Assembly: GCF_018129065.1 (NCBI RefSeq)
Contig: NZ_JAAEDM010000004.1
Location: forward strand, 1 to 64,000
Direction: 5' to 3'
DNA: 64,000 nt
Source: Neoroseomonas soli
Lineage (GTDB): Bacteria > Pseudomonadota > Alphaproteobacteria > Acetobacterales > Acetobacteraceae
Positions 43,321-51,777 of this stretch are shown in pieces; within the stretch, counting starts at the first letter, position 1; each line of letters opens with the position of its first letter. The translations under genes were made by a program, and so were the position numbers. Under the pieces are notes generated by a model. It ran no database searches. It was not told the origin of the DNA and saw only the letters and a list, made by a program, of their open reading frames with translations.

Positions 43321-43809
43321 ATGCTGCGCGACCCGAAGGTGATCGAGTTCCTGAACACCCAGCTCACCAACGAGCTGACCGCGATCAACCAGTACTTCCT
43401 GCATGCGCGCATGCTGCGCCACTGGGGCGTGACGAAGCTCGGCAAGCACGAATACGAGGAATCGATCGAGGAAATGAAGCACGCCGATGCGCTGATCGAG
43501 CGCATCCTCTTCCTCGGCGGCCATCCGAACGTGCAGCGCCTGAACCCGATCCTGATCGGGCAGAGCGTCCGCGAGATCCTGGAATGCGACCAGAAGCTCG
43601 AGGAAAAGGCGATCGCCGACCTGCGCGAGGCCATCGCCCATTGCGAGTCCGTGCGCGACTTCGTCTCCCGCGACCTCTTCGCCTCGATCCTGCGCGACGA
43701 GGAGAACCACGCCGACTTCGTCGACACGCAGTTCGACCTGATCGAGCGCATCGGCATCGAGCGCTACACGATGCTCAATTCGGACGCGGCGCCGGACCAG
43801 GGGCACTGA
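43321..43809 (+). CDS. bfr: Bacterioferritin
   Basis: A 162-residue heme ferritin that stores iron. Starting at ATG 43321 (MLRDPKVIEFLN) puts every site on the canonical numbering: ferroxidase residues E18, E51, H54, E94, E127, H130 and the heme methionine M52 (in EEMKHADAL). GGAG is about 10 bases upstream. The ATG two codons earlier (43315) has a spacing of only 4 bases. Probably co-transcribed with the iron receptor and bfd, and iron-controlled. Its last 35 bases overlap the convergent GH3 gene. Confidence 0.97.
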   Translation: MLRDPKVIEFLNTQLTNELTAINQYFLHARMLRHWGVTKLGKHEYEESIEEMKHADALIERILFLGGHPNVQRLNPILIGQSVREILECDQKLEEKAIADLREAIAHCESVRDFVSRDLFASILRDEENHADFVDTQFDLIERIGIERYTMLNSDAAPDQGH

Positions 43810-45298
43810 GCGCCGCCGCGATCGCGGCGAAGCGGTCCGGATCGGCGATGACGCGCGGCACCTTGTGCTGGCCGCCGAGCTTGCCCTGCGCGCGCATCCA
43901 GGCTGCGAAGGCGCCGGGCGGCAGCAGCACCACCTCCGGTGCGTCGAGTTGCGCGCCATCGCGGTGCGCGGCGTAGTCGTCGTTCTCCGCCCGCAGCGCA
44001 TCATCCAGGGCGGCGGCGAGCACCGCGGACGTTCCCTCCGACGCCGTCGCCGCCGCCTCCACGCACCAACGATGTCGCCCGCGGCTGCCGGCGAATTCCG
44101 GCCCGACGACGTATTCCGCGACCGCGATGCCGGCCTGGCTCGCCGCGTGCAGCAGGGCTGCCTCGATCTCCTCGCCCGCCAGGTGTTCCCCGAAGGCCGA
44201 GAGCGTCCACGATGTCCTGCCCGTCACCAGCAGCCGAGGCGGGTCGCGGTCCACGAAGCGCACCGTGTCGCCGATCACGTAGCCGAAGAGCCCGGCGCAG
44301 GAGGAAACGACGACCGCGTACTCCACCCCCGTCTCGATCGTCGCTGCCCAGTGGCGGGTGGGGGATAGCGCGTCGAGCTCCGCGACGGGCACGAACTCGA
44401 AGAAGCAGCCTCGGTCGAGGTTGAGGCGCATCCCTTCGCGCTCGCCGCGGTCGGCGATGGCGATGAAGCCCTCGCTGGCCGGATAGACCTCGCGGGTCGC
44501 GCAGCCGGCCGGCAGATAGGGCGCGAGGCGGTCGCGATACGGTGCCCAGGCGACCCCGCCATGGATCAGCAGTTCGAGCGCCGGAAGCGGCGGCATGCCG
44601 CGGCGCGCCGCCAGGCGTTCGAGCAGCACGAGCAGCCAGGACGGCGTGCCCGAGAGCGCCCGGATCTCCGCGACCGGAGCCTCGCGCGCCAGCGCATCCA
44701 GCTTCGCGTCCCAGTCCGCCATCAGCGCGATCGATTCCGGCGGCCAGGACCAGCGCCGCAGGATGGCCGGGACCTCATGCGCCGCGATGCCGGAGAGATC
44801 CCCCTGCCGCACCCCCGGCGCCACCTGCTCGAGCGCCGTCGAGCCGCCGAGCATGAAGGACAGACCGCCGAAGGGTCGCGCACGCGGGTTGGCGGCGAGA
44901 TGCCAGGCCAGCACGTCGAGCGCCGCGCCCCGATTGGCGCGCACCATCTCCCGCGTCACCGGGATGTGCTTGGTTCGCCCCGATGTCGTGCCCGAGGACA
45001 GCGCGAGATAGGGCGTGCGCCCCGGCCACAGCACGCCGTCCAGCACGGGCAGGGCGGCGGCCAGGTAGTCGTCGTGCAGGTCCTCGTAGCGCCGCAGCGG
45101 CACGGCGCGCTGGAAGTCGGCGACGGAGCGGATCCCGTCGAAGCCGTGGTCGCGCCCGAAGCGCGTGCCGCATGCACGGCGCAGCAGGGACAGCAGCAGG
45201 CGTTCCTGTTCCGCAGCCGGGTCCATGGCGCGCAGCCGCGCGACGCGCCGCGCCGCATGGGCGCGCAGGCAGGGCGTCGCGTCGAAGGGAATGCTCAC
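43775..45298 (-). CDS. GH3-family acyl-acid amido synthetase
   Basis: A 507-residue member of the GH3 branch of adenylating enzymes, best known from plants, where they join jasmonate, auxin or other acids to amino acids. Motifs: P-loop LALSSGTTSGRTKHIP, active-site YPASEGFIAI, and VVVSSCAGLFGYVIGDTVRFV, which matches the family GDxV(R/K)F segment. It begins at GTG 45298 in a GTGA overlap with the penicillin-acylase gene and ends inside the bfr 3' end on the other strand. The amide-forming activity is inferred from family. Acid and amine substrates are unknown. Confidence 0.88.
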   Translation of the reverse strand: MSIPFDATPCLRAHAARRVARLRAMDPAAEQERLLLSLLRRACGTRFGRDHGFDGIRSVADFQRAVPLRRYEDLHDDYLAAALPVLDGVLWPGRTPYLALSSGTTSGRTKHIPVTREMVRANRGAALDVLAWHLAANPRARPFGGLSFMLGGSTALEQVAPGVRQGDLSGIAAHEVPAILRRWSWPPESIALMADWDAKLDALAREAPVAEIRALSGTPSWLLVLLERLAARRGMPPLPALELLIHGGVAWAPYRDRLAPYLPAGCATREVYPASEGFIAIADRGEREGMRLNLDRGCFFEFVPVAELDALSPTRHWAATIETGVEYAVVVSSCAGLFGYVIGDTVRFVDRDPPRLLVTGRTSWTLSAFGEHLAGEEIEAALLHAASQAGIAVAEYVVGPEFAGSRGRHRWCVEAAATASEGTSAVLAAALDDALRAENDDYAAHRDGAQLDAPEVVLLPPGAFAAWMRAQGKLGGQHKVPRVIADPDRFAAIAAALSAPGPAPRPN

Positions 45299-47562
45299 CG
45301 CGCCGGCTCCAGCCGCGTGACGCGCGGGAATTCCGCCGCCACCGTTTCGCGGCGCAGCGGGATGCGGATGCTCCGCCGTTCGAGCCACAGCGGCACCTGG
45401 TCCGCGAAGGCCGCAGAGCCCAGCCACCCGTCCTGCCCGCCCCAGAGCGTGAACCAGTTGGCGTCGGGGTCGGCCATGTCGCTGACATGCCGCGCCATGG
45501 AGCCGAAGGAGGCCGCATGCCGCTGCGTCACCAGCCCGTGGCTCGTCTTCATCGGCGTCTCCCGCGACCCGCCCACGGGATGGTCGCCATAGGCGAAGGC
45601 GCCGCCCACCACCGGCAGGTTGAACAGCCAGTGGGAGACGCGCAGGCGGTGCATGTCCCCCCAGGTGCCGAGGGCGGCGAAGTCGCGCGCCGCAGCCGCC
45701 GAGGCCTCGCGCAGCACCGCCGCGCGGCGCCCGGGCGGCAGCGCGTCGAGGTCCGGCAGCAGAAAGGCGGTCAGGAAGTTCCACTGGCTTTCCGGGGAGC
45801 GACGGTTGCCGGTCTCGCCCTGCCGCTCCTCGGGCTGCAGCAGGGGCACCAGGCGGGCGAGCAGCACCTCGAAGGCGACCGGCGCGCGCGCATCCACCCG
45901 GTAGTCGCCGTCCCAGCCGCGCAGGGCCTCGATCAGCGGCGCGGCCTCGGGCGTGCCGCCGAGACGTTCCACCAGCGCCGCCGCCAGCCGGCCGGCGCGC
46001 GGGGAGCGCGTGTCGGCCTGGATCGCCATGATGTCCTGCGCCGTGGCGCGCGGCTGCGCGGCGAGCATCTCGCGCAGCCTCGCCACCCTGTCGCTGTCGG
46101 AGAAGAAGTAGCCCAGCACCGGCGGCGTGCGGCCGCCGAGCGGTTCCGGCCGGTTGTTGGCGCTGGCGAGGAAGCCCTCGCGCGGGTTCACCACGTAGGG
46201 GAGGTCCGGCGTGCGCAGCAGGCGCTGCCACGGCGCGGTCGCGGCCGCGTCACGCGCGTCGAGCACCGGATCCTCGCGCGGGATCTCCCGCCGCGCCGGG
46301 ATGGTGGTGGCGTAGAACTGCCCGATGCTGCCGTCGCGGCCGGCCCAAAGCATGTTCTGCGCCGAGACGCCGAAGCGGTCGAAGGCGGCGCGGAATTCCT
46401 GCCCGTTGCGGGCGCGCGCGGCGGCGAGCAGGGCGGTGATCTCGTCGGTCGGCTCGTGGCCCACCCAGCGCAGCGCGATCACGTCCCCGGGCCGGCGCGG
46501 CAGCACCGAGGCATCGGTCAGCACCGGCCCCAGCGGCGTGATCCTTACCTCGCGCGTCGCCGTGAACCACAGGCGCTGGCGGATGCGGACCGTCTCCGTG
46601 CGGAACTGCTCCGGCGGCAGGCGGGACACGTCAAACAGGTCCGAGGACGCCGCGCGCATGTTGGTCCCGCCCCAGCCGATCTCCGGATTCCGCCCGACGC
46701 CGAGGAAGGGCAGCCCCGGCACCATCAGCCCCACCGCATGGAAGGAGGGCGAGCGCATCCCCGCCGCCAGCCACAGGTTCGGCAGGTTCAGCGCGAGATG
46801 CGGGTCGGAGCCGATCAGCGCCCCGCCGCTCGCGGAACGCCGCCCGGCGACGGCGACGGTGTTGGAGCCGGCGCGGGAAGTGCCGGCCAGGATGTCCCTT
46901 ACCAGCGCCAGCCGGCGATCGGGCGGCAGCGCGGCTTCCGGCGCCGAGGTGCCTGCCGCCACCGTGCGTTCCCACAGTCGCGCGAAGCCCGGCGTGCCGC
47001 GCGCCGGCAGGATCGAGAGATAGCCGAGCCAGTTCACGTCCGTGCCCGCCAGCCGGCCGATGGCGAGCAGGTCGTCCTCGGTGTAGGGCTCGGGCGCGAG
47101 GCCCAGCAGCGCGAATTCCGGCGGCGGCTCGGCGCGCATGGTCGCGTGGTTCAGCCCGGCGACGAAGGCGGCCATCAGGCGGCGCGTCTCCTCCGGCCAG
47201 GCGGCGCGGATGGCCGGGGCGGCGCGGCCGAAATCGAGTATGCGCAACGCGTGGTCGATCTCGGTGGCGAAGGGACCGGCCACCTCCGAGAGCCGCCCGC
47301 GCGCGGCCAGCCGCATCAGCGCGATCTGCGCTCCGCGCAGGTGCCCCTGCACCAGGCCGAGGGCGAAGAAGAGGTCGCGGTCGGTCTCGGCCTCGACCCA
47401 GGGGACCATGTGGCGGTTCCAGCGGATGACGACGGGGCGCTCGATTGCGGCGCCGGCGGCGGGGAGCGCCGCGATGCGGCGGTCAACGCCGACCGGGCGC
47501 GGGTCGATGGAGGCGCAGCCGGCGAGGAACAGGAGCAGGAGGAGGCGAAGCATGAAGGCCAT
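45295..47562 (-). CDS. Penicillin acylase family N-terminal nucleophile hydrolase, lipoprotein
   Basis: A 755-residue Ntn hydrolase. The start MAFMLRLLLLLFLAGC is a lipoprotein signal with lipobox LAGC, so the enzyme should be anchored in the envelope. The precursor splits before the nucleophile serine at about S233 (in SRAGSNTVAVAG, where relatives have GSNNW). Later motifs GSDPHLALNLPNLW, GLPFLGVGRNPEIGWGGT and WGDMHRL match the family. Such enzymes hydrolyse amides: beta-lactam side chains, acyl-homoserine lactones or N-acyl amino acids. No clear ribosome site marks the start; ATG 47553 is possible. It is translationally coupled to the GH3 gene. Confidence 0.9.
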   Translation of the reverse strand: MAFMLRLLLLLFLAGCASIDPRPVGVDRRIAALPAAGAAIERPVVIRWNRHMVPWVEAETDRDLFFALGLVQGHLRGAQIALMRLAARGRLSEVAGPFATEIDHALRILDFGRAAPAIRAAWPEETRRLMAAFVAGLNHATMRAEPPPEFALLGLAPEPYTEDDLLAIGRLAGTDVNWLGYLSILPARGTPGFARLWERTVAAGTSAPEAALPPDRRLALVRDILAGTSRAGSNTVAVAGRRSASGGALIGSDPHLALNLPNLWLAAGMRSPSFHAVGLMVPGLPFLGVGRNPEIGWGGTNMRAASSDLFDVSRLPPEQFRTETVRIRQRLWFTATREVRITPLGPVLTDASVLPRRPGDVIALRWVGHEPTDEITALLAAARARNGQEFRAAFDRFGVSAQNMLWAGRDGSIGQFYATTIPARREIPREDPVLDARDAAATAPWQRLLRTPDLPYVVNPREGFLASANNRPEPLGGRTPPVLGYFFSDSDRVARLREMLAAQPRATAQDIMAIQADTRSPRAGRLAAALVERLGGTPEAAPLIEALRGWDGDYRVDARAPVAFEVLLARLVPLLQPEERQGETGNRRSPESQWNFLTAFLLPDLDALPPGRRAAVLREASAAAARDFAALGTWGDMHRLRVSHWLFNLPVVGGAFAYGDHPVGGSRETPMKTSHGLVTQRHAASFGSMARHVSDMADPDANWFTLWGGQDGWLGSAAFADQVPLWLERRSIRIPLRRETVAAEFPRVTRLEPAR

Positions 47563-47594
47563 GCTTGGGCCAGGCGCGGCGGACGGCAAGGTCG

Positions 47595-47730
47595 GGGGAG
47601 GGGAACCGCCCCCGATCCCCCTCCCTTCTTTGTCTTCCTAGGAACTGACCTAGGCAGTCATTTCCCAAGTGACAAAGAAGGTTGAGGGGGGGTCGGGGGG
47701 AGAAGTTCCCTTCTCCCCCCGCCTTCAACC
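47595..47730. terminator. Strongly structured intergenic region, probable terminator
   Basis: Between the permease stop and the acylase start lie nested inverted repeats. CCTTCTTTGTC pairs with GACAAAGAAGG across about 40 bases, with inner GGAA-TGAC/GTCA-TTCC. CGGGGGGAGAAG pairs perfectly with CTTCTCCCCCCG around a 4-base loop. GGTTGA/TCAACC flanks that stem, and TCA is the stop of the permease gene. A further GGGGGAGGGG/CCCCCTCCC pair is at the left. No gene is seen. Confidence 0.6.
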
Positions 47731-49401
47731 CTCCCGTCGCATGGCTCGCGTCAGCGCGATAACCGGCAACAGCCCCGCCGCCACGATCAGCAGCGCCGCG
47801 GTCGATGCTTCCGCCAGCCTCTCGTCCGAGGCCAGGTTGTAGATGCGCACCGCCAGCGTATCGAGGTCGAAGGGCCGCACGATCAGTGTCGCCGGCAGTT
47901 CCTTCATGGTGTCGACGAAGACCAACACCGCCGCCGTCAGCAGGGCGCCGCGGGCGAGCGGCAGTTCCACCTCCCGCACTGCCTGCCCGGGCGTGCGGCC
48001 GAGCACCCGCGCCGCGGCGAAGAGCGAGGGCTTCAGCCGCGCCAGCCCCGATTCCACCGCCGATAGCGCCACCGCCAGGAACCGCACCAGATAGGCGAAG
48101 ACCAGCGCCGCCATGGTCCCCGAGAGCAGCAGCCCGGTCGAGACGCCGAACCGCGCCCGCATCCAGGCATCGAGCGCATTGTCGAAGACGCCGAAGGGCA
48201 CCAGCGTGCCCACCGCGATGACCGAGCCCGGCAGGGCATACCCCAGCGCCGCCACCCGGTTCGCCGCCGAGCGCAGCGGGGAGGGATGCATCCGCGCCGC
48301 CCAGGCCATCACCGACGCGATCGTCACCGCCAGCCCCGCGGTGATCGCCGCCAGGGTCAGCGAATTCAGCGCGAAGGGCAGGAATCGCTCCGGTGTCAGC
48401 GGGTCGCCAGAGGTCACGGCGAGCCAGGCGAGCGCGCCGGCCGGCACGCCGAAGCCCAGTACGACGGGCATGGCGCAGGCGAAGATGGCCAATGCCTCCT
48501 TCCACCCGCGCAGGACCACCGGGCGCAGCGGCGGGTGGCGCGTCGTGGTCGGGTGGAAGCGCCGGCCGCCGCGCGAGATGCGCTCGAGCCCCAGGAGCAG
48601 GAACACGCATCCGAGCAGCGCGACTGAGAGCTGCGCCGCCGCCCCGCGGTCGTCCATGCCGAACCAGGCTTCATAGATGCCGGTGGTGAAGGTGCGCACG
48701 CCGAAATGCTGGACGGTGCCGAAATCGGCCAGGGTCTCCATCAGCGCCAGCGCGATACCGGCCGCGAGAGCCGGGCGCGCGAGCGGCAGCGCGACATGCA
48801 GGAAGGTGCGCGGCAGCCCGTGCCCGAGCGTGCGGGACGCTTCGAGCAGGCAGACGCTCTGCTGCAGGAAGGCGGCGCGGCAGAGCAGGTAGACGTAGGG
48901 GTAGAGCACCATCGCCAGCATCACCGCCGCCCCGGGCAGCGAACGGATCTCCGGCAGCCAGTACTGGCCGTAGCGCAGGCCCGTCAGGCTGCGGAACGCT
49001 TCCTGCGCCGGCCCCGCCACGTCAAACAGCCATGTGTAGACATAGCCGCAGAGAAAGGCCGGCATGGCGAGCGGCAGCAGCAGCGCCACCTCGAGCACCC
49101 GGTGGCCGCGGAAGTCGCAGGTCGAGACGATCCAGGCCGAAATGGCCCCGGCCGAGCCCGCCATCAGCGCCACCAGCAGCGCGAGCAGGGCCGAATTGGC
49201 CAGCATGTCGGGCAGGGTGGTGGTGGCGATATGCAGGAAGCTCGCGCCCGGTACGGCCACCGCGGTCGCGACCAGGGCGAGCAACGGCGCGGTGATGGCC
49301 GCGGCCGCGAGCAGCGAGGCCCAGGCCCAGACCGGCGCACGCCGCCGTTGGGGTGCCAGGCGAGGGAGGGGCACGGCCTCCACGGTCATGTTGCGAGCCA
49401 T
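47725..49401 (-). CDS. Iron ABC transporter permease, double domain (FbpB type)
   Basis: A 558-residue permease with about 12 membrane segments in two fused BPD_transp_1 domains. Each half carries an EAA-type loop: EASRTLGHGLPRTFLHVALPLARPAL in the first, AARVLGRTPGQAVREVELPLARGALL in the second. The TLADFGTVQHFGV and DTMKELPATLIVRPF segments are typical of Fe3+ (AfuB/FbpB) permeases. ATG 49401 (MARNMTVEA) is used; ATG 49389 is an alternative. No ATPase is adjacent. The receptor at 42024 is the natural partner. Confidence 0.92.
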   Translation of the reverse strand: MARNMTVEAVPLPRLAPQRRRAPVWAWASLLAAAAITAPLLALVATAVAVPGASFLHIATTTLPDMLANSALLALLVALMAGSAGAISAWIVSTCDFRGHRVLEVALLLPLAMPAFLCGYVYTWLFDVAGPAQEAFRSLTGLRYGQYWLPEIRSLPGAAVMLAMVLYPYVYLLCRAAFLQQSVCLLEASRTLGHGLPRTFLHVALPLARPALAAGIALALMETLADFGTVQHFGVRTFTTGIYEAWFGMDDRGAAAQLSVALLGCVFLLLGLERISRGGRRFHPTTTRHPPLRPVVLRGWKEALAIFACAMPVVLGFGVPAGALAWLAVTSGDPLTPERFLPFALNSLTLAAITAGLAVTIASVMAWAARMHPSPLRSAANRVAALGYALPGSVIAVGTLVPFGVFDNALDAWMRARFGVSTGLLLSGTMAALVFAYLVRFLAVALSAVESGLARLKPSLFAAARVLGRTPGQAVREVELPLARGALLTAAVLVFVDTMKELPATLIVRPFDLDTLAVRIYNLASDERLAEASTAALLIVAAGLLPVIALTRAMRREG

Positions 49402-49492
49402 TCTCAGCCAGGCGATAGCATGCCAGCCGGCCGGGCGCGAGCCTGTCCCGCGGGCTGCCTTCGCGGCGCCACGCCGCGTCGGTTCCCGGGTT

Positions 49493-50311
49493 TCAGCGCG
49501 CCGCCGGCAGTGGCGGGATGCGGTTGCCTCCGGCGAAGCCCTGCATGGTCCAGTCATAGGGCGCGGCACTCGTGCGCACGCTGCCGAGCCGTGGCGAGCC
49601 GAGGTCGAGGATTGCCGTCATCACCACCGTCCACATGGTGATGAGCACCAGGCTGATCAGCCGCAGCCGCATCCCGCGCAGGCCGAGCTGGTAGCCGAGG
49701 CCCGCCATGGTCGCGAAGGTCATGCCGATCAGCAGCCAGAACAGGGTCGGCGGCATGCCGGTGACGAAGGCGAGGCGTTCGGCGGCGGACTGGTCGATCA
49801 CGTCGTTCACCGCGGCCATCAGGGAGGCGGCGACGGGATCCGGCCGTTCGCGCACCAGCGCGGAGACATGGCCCCACATCTCGCCCTGCAGGGCGTCGGA
49901 CCGGGCCTGGATCGCCGCGATCCGGCCGGTGTCCAGCGGCGCCTGCACGAAGTCCCGGCGGACCGGCACGTAGGCCTCGAGCAACCGGGCGACTTCGGCG
50001 GAGCGAGGGTGGTCGATCGCGACCGCCCGCAGCCAGGCGGTGCCGATCGCATTGGCCTCGGCCAGCGTTCCGTCCCGCCTTTCCTGGAAGCGGGCGGAGG
50101 AGAAGGAGAGGGTGAGGGCCAGCACGAAGGCGAGCAGGCCGAGCATGCCCCCGACGATGACGCCGACCCCCTCCGGCTCGCCGGCGCCGCTCACCGCGGT
50201 GCGCCGCCCGAGCCAGTGGCCGATCTCCCGCGAGAGCAGCTGCAGGACGAAGAGCACGGCGGCGAAGGCCAGGGCGCCGTAGCGGGCGATGTCGATGACG
50301 AATTCAGTCAG
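49493..50311 (-). CDS. DUF4239-like (bestrophin-like) membrane protein
   Basis: About 272 residues. N-terminal hydrophobic segments (ARYGALAFAAVLFVLQLL, VIVGGMLGLLAFVLALTLSF), a soluble helical middle starting FQERRDGTLAEANAIGTAWLRA, and two C-terminal membrane segments (TLFWLLIGMTFATMAGLGY, RLISLVLITMWTVVMTAILD). The layout and ANAIGTAWLR match DUF4239. No ATG, GTG or TTG is present near the N-terminus. GGAG lies 9 bases before a CTG at 50311, so CTG initiation is my best guess. Function unknown. Divergent from glcF. Confidence 0.7.
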   Translation of the reverse strand: MTEFVIDIARYGALAFAAVLFVLQLLSREIGHWLGRRTAVSGAGEPEGVGVIVGGMLGLLAFVLALTLSFSSARFQERRDGTLAEANAIGTAWLRAVAIDHPRSAEVARLLEAYVPVRRDFVQAPLDTGRIAAIQARSDALQGEMWGHVSALVRERPDPVAASLMAAVNDVIDQSAAERLAFVTGMPPTLFWLLIGMTFATMAGLGYQLGLRGMRLRLISLVLITMWTVVMTAILDLGSPRLGSVRTSAAPYDWTMQGFAGGNRIPPLPAAR

Positions 50312-50413
50312 GGCGGCGATCTCCGAGACGGCCGATGGTAGGCAGTGGGGAGCGTGTGGCGCAATCGGGCCCGGGTGCTGGCGGCCGCGCCGTGCGGCTC
50401 CTAGATTGACACC

Positions 50414-51730
50414 ATGCAGACCAGCTTCACCGCCGCGCAGCTCAAGGACCCGGACACCGCGGAGAGCAACCGCATCCTGCGCACCTGCGTGCATTGCGGC
50501 ATGTGCACCGCGACCTGCCCGACCTTCCTGCTGCTGGGCGACGAGCTCGATTCCCCCCGCGGCCGCATCTACCTGATCAAGGAGATGCTGGAAGGCGGCA
50601 AGCCGGCAACGGAGGAGGTGGTCCGCCACGTGGACCGCTGCCTTTCCTGCCTGTCCTGCATGACGACCTGCCCCTCCGGCGTCCACTACATGCACCTGGT
50701 CGACCATGCGCGGGCCTATATCGAGAAGACCTACGAGCGTCCCCGCGCCGAGCGGGCCCTGCGCCGCCTGCTCTCCTTCCTGCTGCCGCATCCGGGGCGG
50801 TTCCGCCTGGCACTTGCCGGCGCATCCCTGGCGCGTCCCCTTGCACGGCTGGTGCCGGGGCGGTCGCAGACGGCGAACCGGCTGCGGGCGATGCTGCGGC
50901 TGGCGCCTGCCTCGGTGCCGTCGCCGTCGGATGTCGAACGGCCGCGCGTGCATCCGGCGGAAGGCCCGCGGCGCGGGCGCGTCGGCATCCTGATGGGCTG
51001 CGCGCAGCAGGTTCTGGCGCCTTCCATCAACGAGGCCACGATCCGCCTGCTGACGCGAATGGGCCTCGAGGTGGTGGTGACGAAGGACCAGGGCTGCTGC
51101 GGGGCGCTCGACCACCACATGGGCCACCACGACCCCGCGATGCGCCTGGCGCGCGCCAACATCGCCGCCTGGAGCCGCGAAATCGAGGGCGAGGGGCTGG
51201 ATGCGATCGTGGTGAACGCATCCGGCTGCGGCACCACGCTGAAGGACTACGGCTTCATGTTCCGCGACGAGCCGGAACGCGAGAAGGCCGCGAAGGTCGC
51301 CACGCTGGCGGCCGACATCTCCGAGGTGCTGACCCGCTTCGGCTACGCGCCCACGCGCCCGGCGCCGGGCATCACCGTCGCCTACCACGCCGCCTGTTCC
51401 CTCCAGCACGGGCAGAAGATCACCGCCGAGCCCAAGGCGCTGCTCAAGGCGGCAGGCTTCACGGTGAAGGAGCCGGCGGAAAGCCACATCTGCTGCGGCT
51501 CCGCCGGCACCTACAACCTGCTGCAGCCGGAGATCGCGGGGCAGCTCAAGGAACGCAAGCAGGCCAATATCGCGCGCACCGGGGCGGCGCTGATCGCCTC
51601 GGGCAATATCGGTTGCCTGACGCAACTGGGCGATGGCGCCATCCCGGCGGTGCATACGGTGGAACTGCTCGACTGGATGGCGGGCGGGCCAGAGCCGGAC
51701 GCCGTGGCGCGCGCCCGCGCGGCGGCGTGA
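50414..51730 (+). CDS. glcF: Glycolate oxidase iron-sulfur subunit GlcF
   Basis: A 438-residue GlcF/LutA-type protein. Two 4Fe-4S sets are CVHCGMCTATCP (C25, C28, C31, C35) and CLSCLSCMTTCP. Two later CCG (DUF3483-like) domains have QGCCGALDHHMGHH and ICCGSAGTYNLLQPE. It passes electrons from the GlcD/GlcE flavoproteins, which oxidise glycolate to glyoxylate. The glcD and glcE genes are not in the window, which is unusual because they are often adjacent. The downstream TPR gene is 47 bases on. Confidence 0.93.
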   Translation: MQTSFTAAQLKDPDTAESNRILRTCVHCGMCTATCPTFLLLGDELDSPRGRIYLIKEMLEGGKPATEEVVRHVDRCLSCLSCMTTCPSGVHYMHLVDHARAYIEKTYERPRAERALRRLLSFLLPHPGRFRLALAGASLARPLARLVPGRSQTANRLRAMLRLAPASVPSPSDVERPRVHPAEGPRRGRVGILMGCAQQVLAPSINEATIRLLTRMGLEVVVTKDQGCCGALDHHMGHHDPAMRLARANIAAWSREIEGEGLDAIVVNASGCGTTLKDYGFMFRDEPEREKAAKVATLAADISEVLTRFGYAPTRPAPGITVAYHAACSLQHGQKITAEPKALLKAAGFTVKEPAESHICCGSAGTYNLLQPEIAGQLKERKQANIARTGAALIASGNIGCLTQLGDGAIPAVHTVELLDWMAGGPEPDAVARARAAA

Positions 51731-51777
51731 CCACGCGGCGCTTGCCCCGCAGGGTGTGGAGGGCGGAGCATCGCCCC

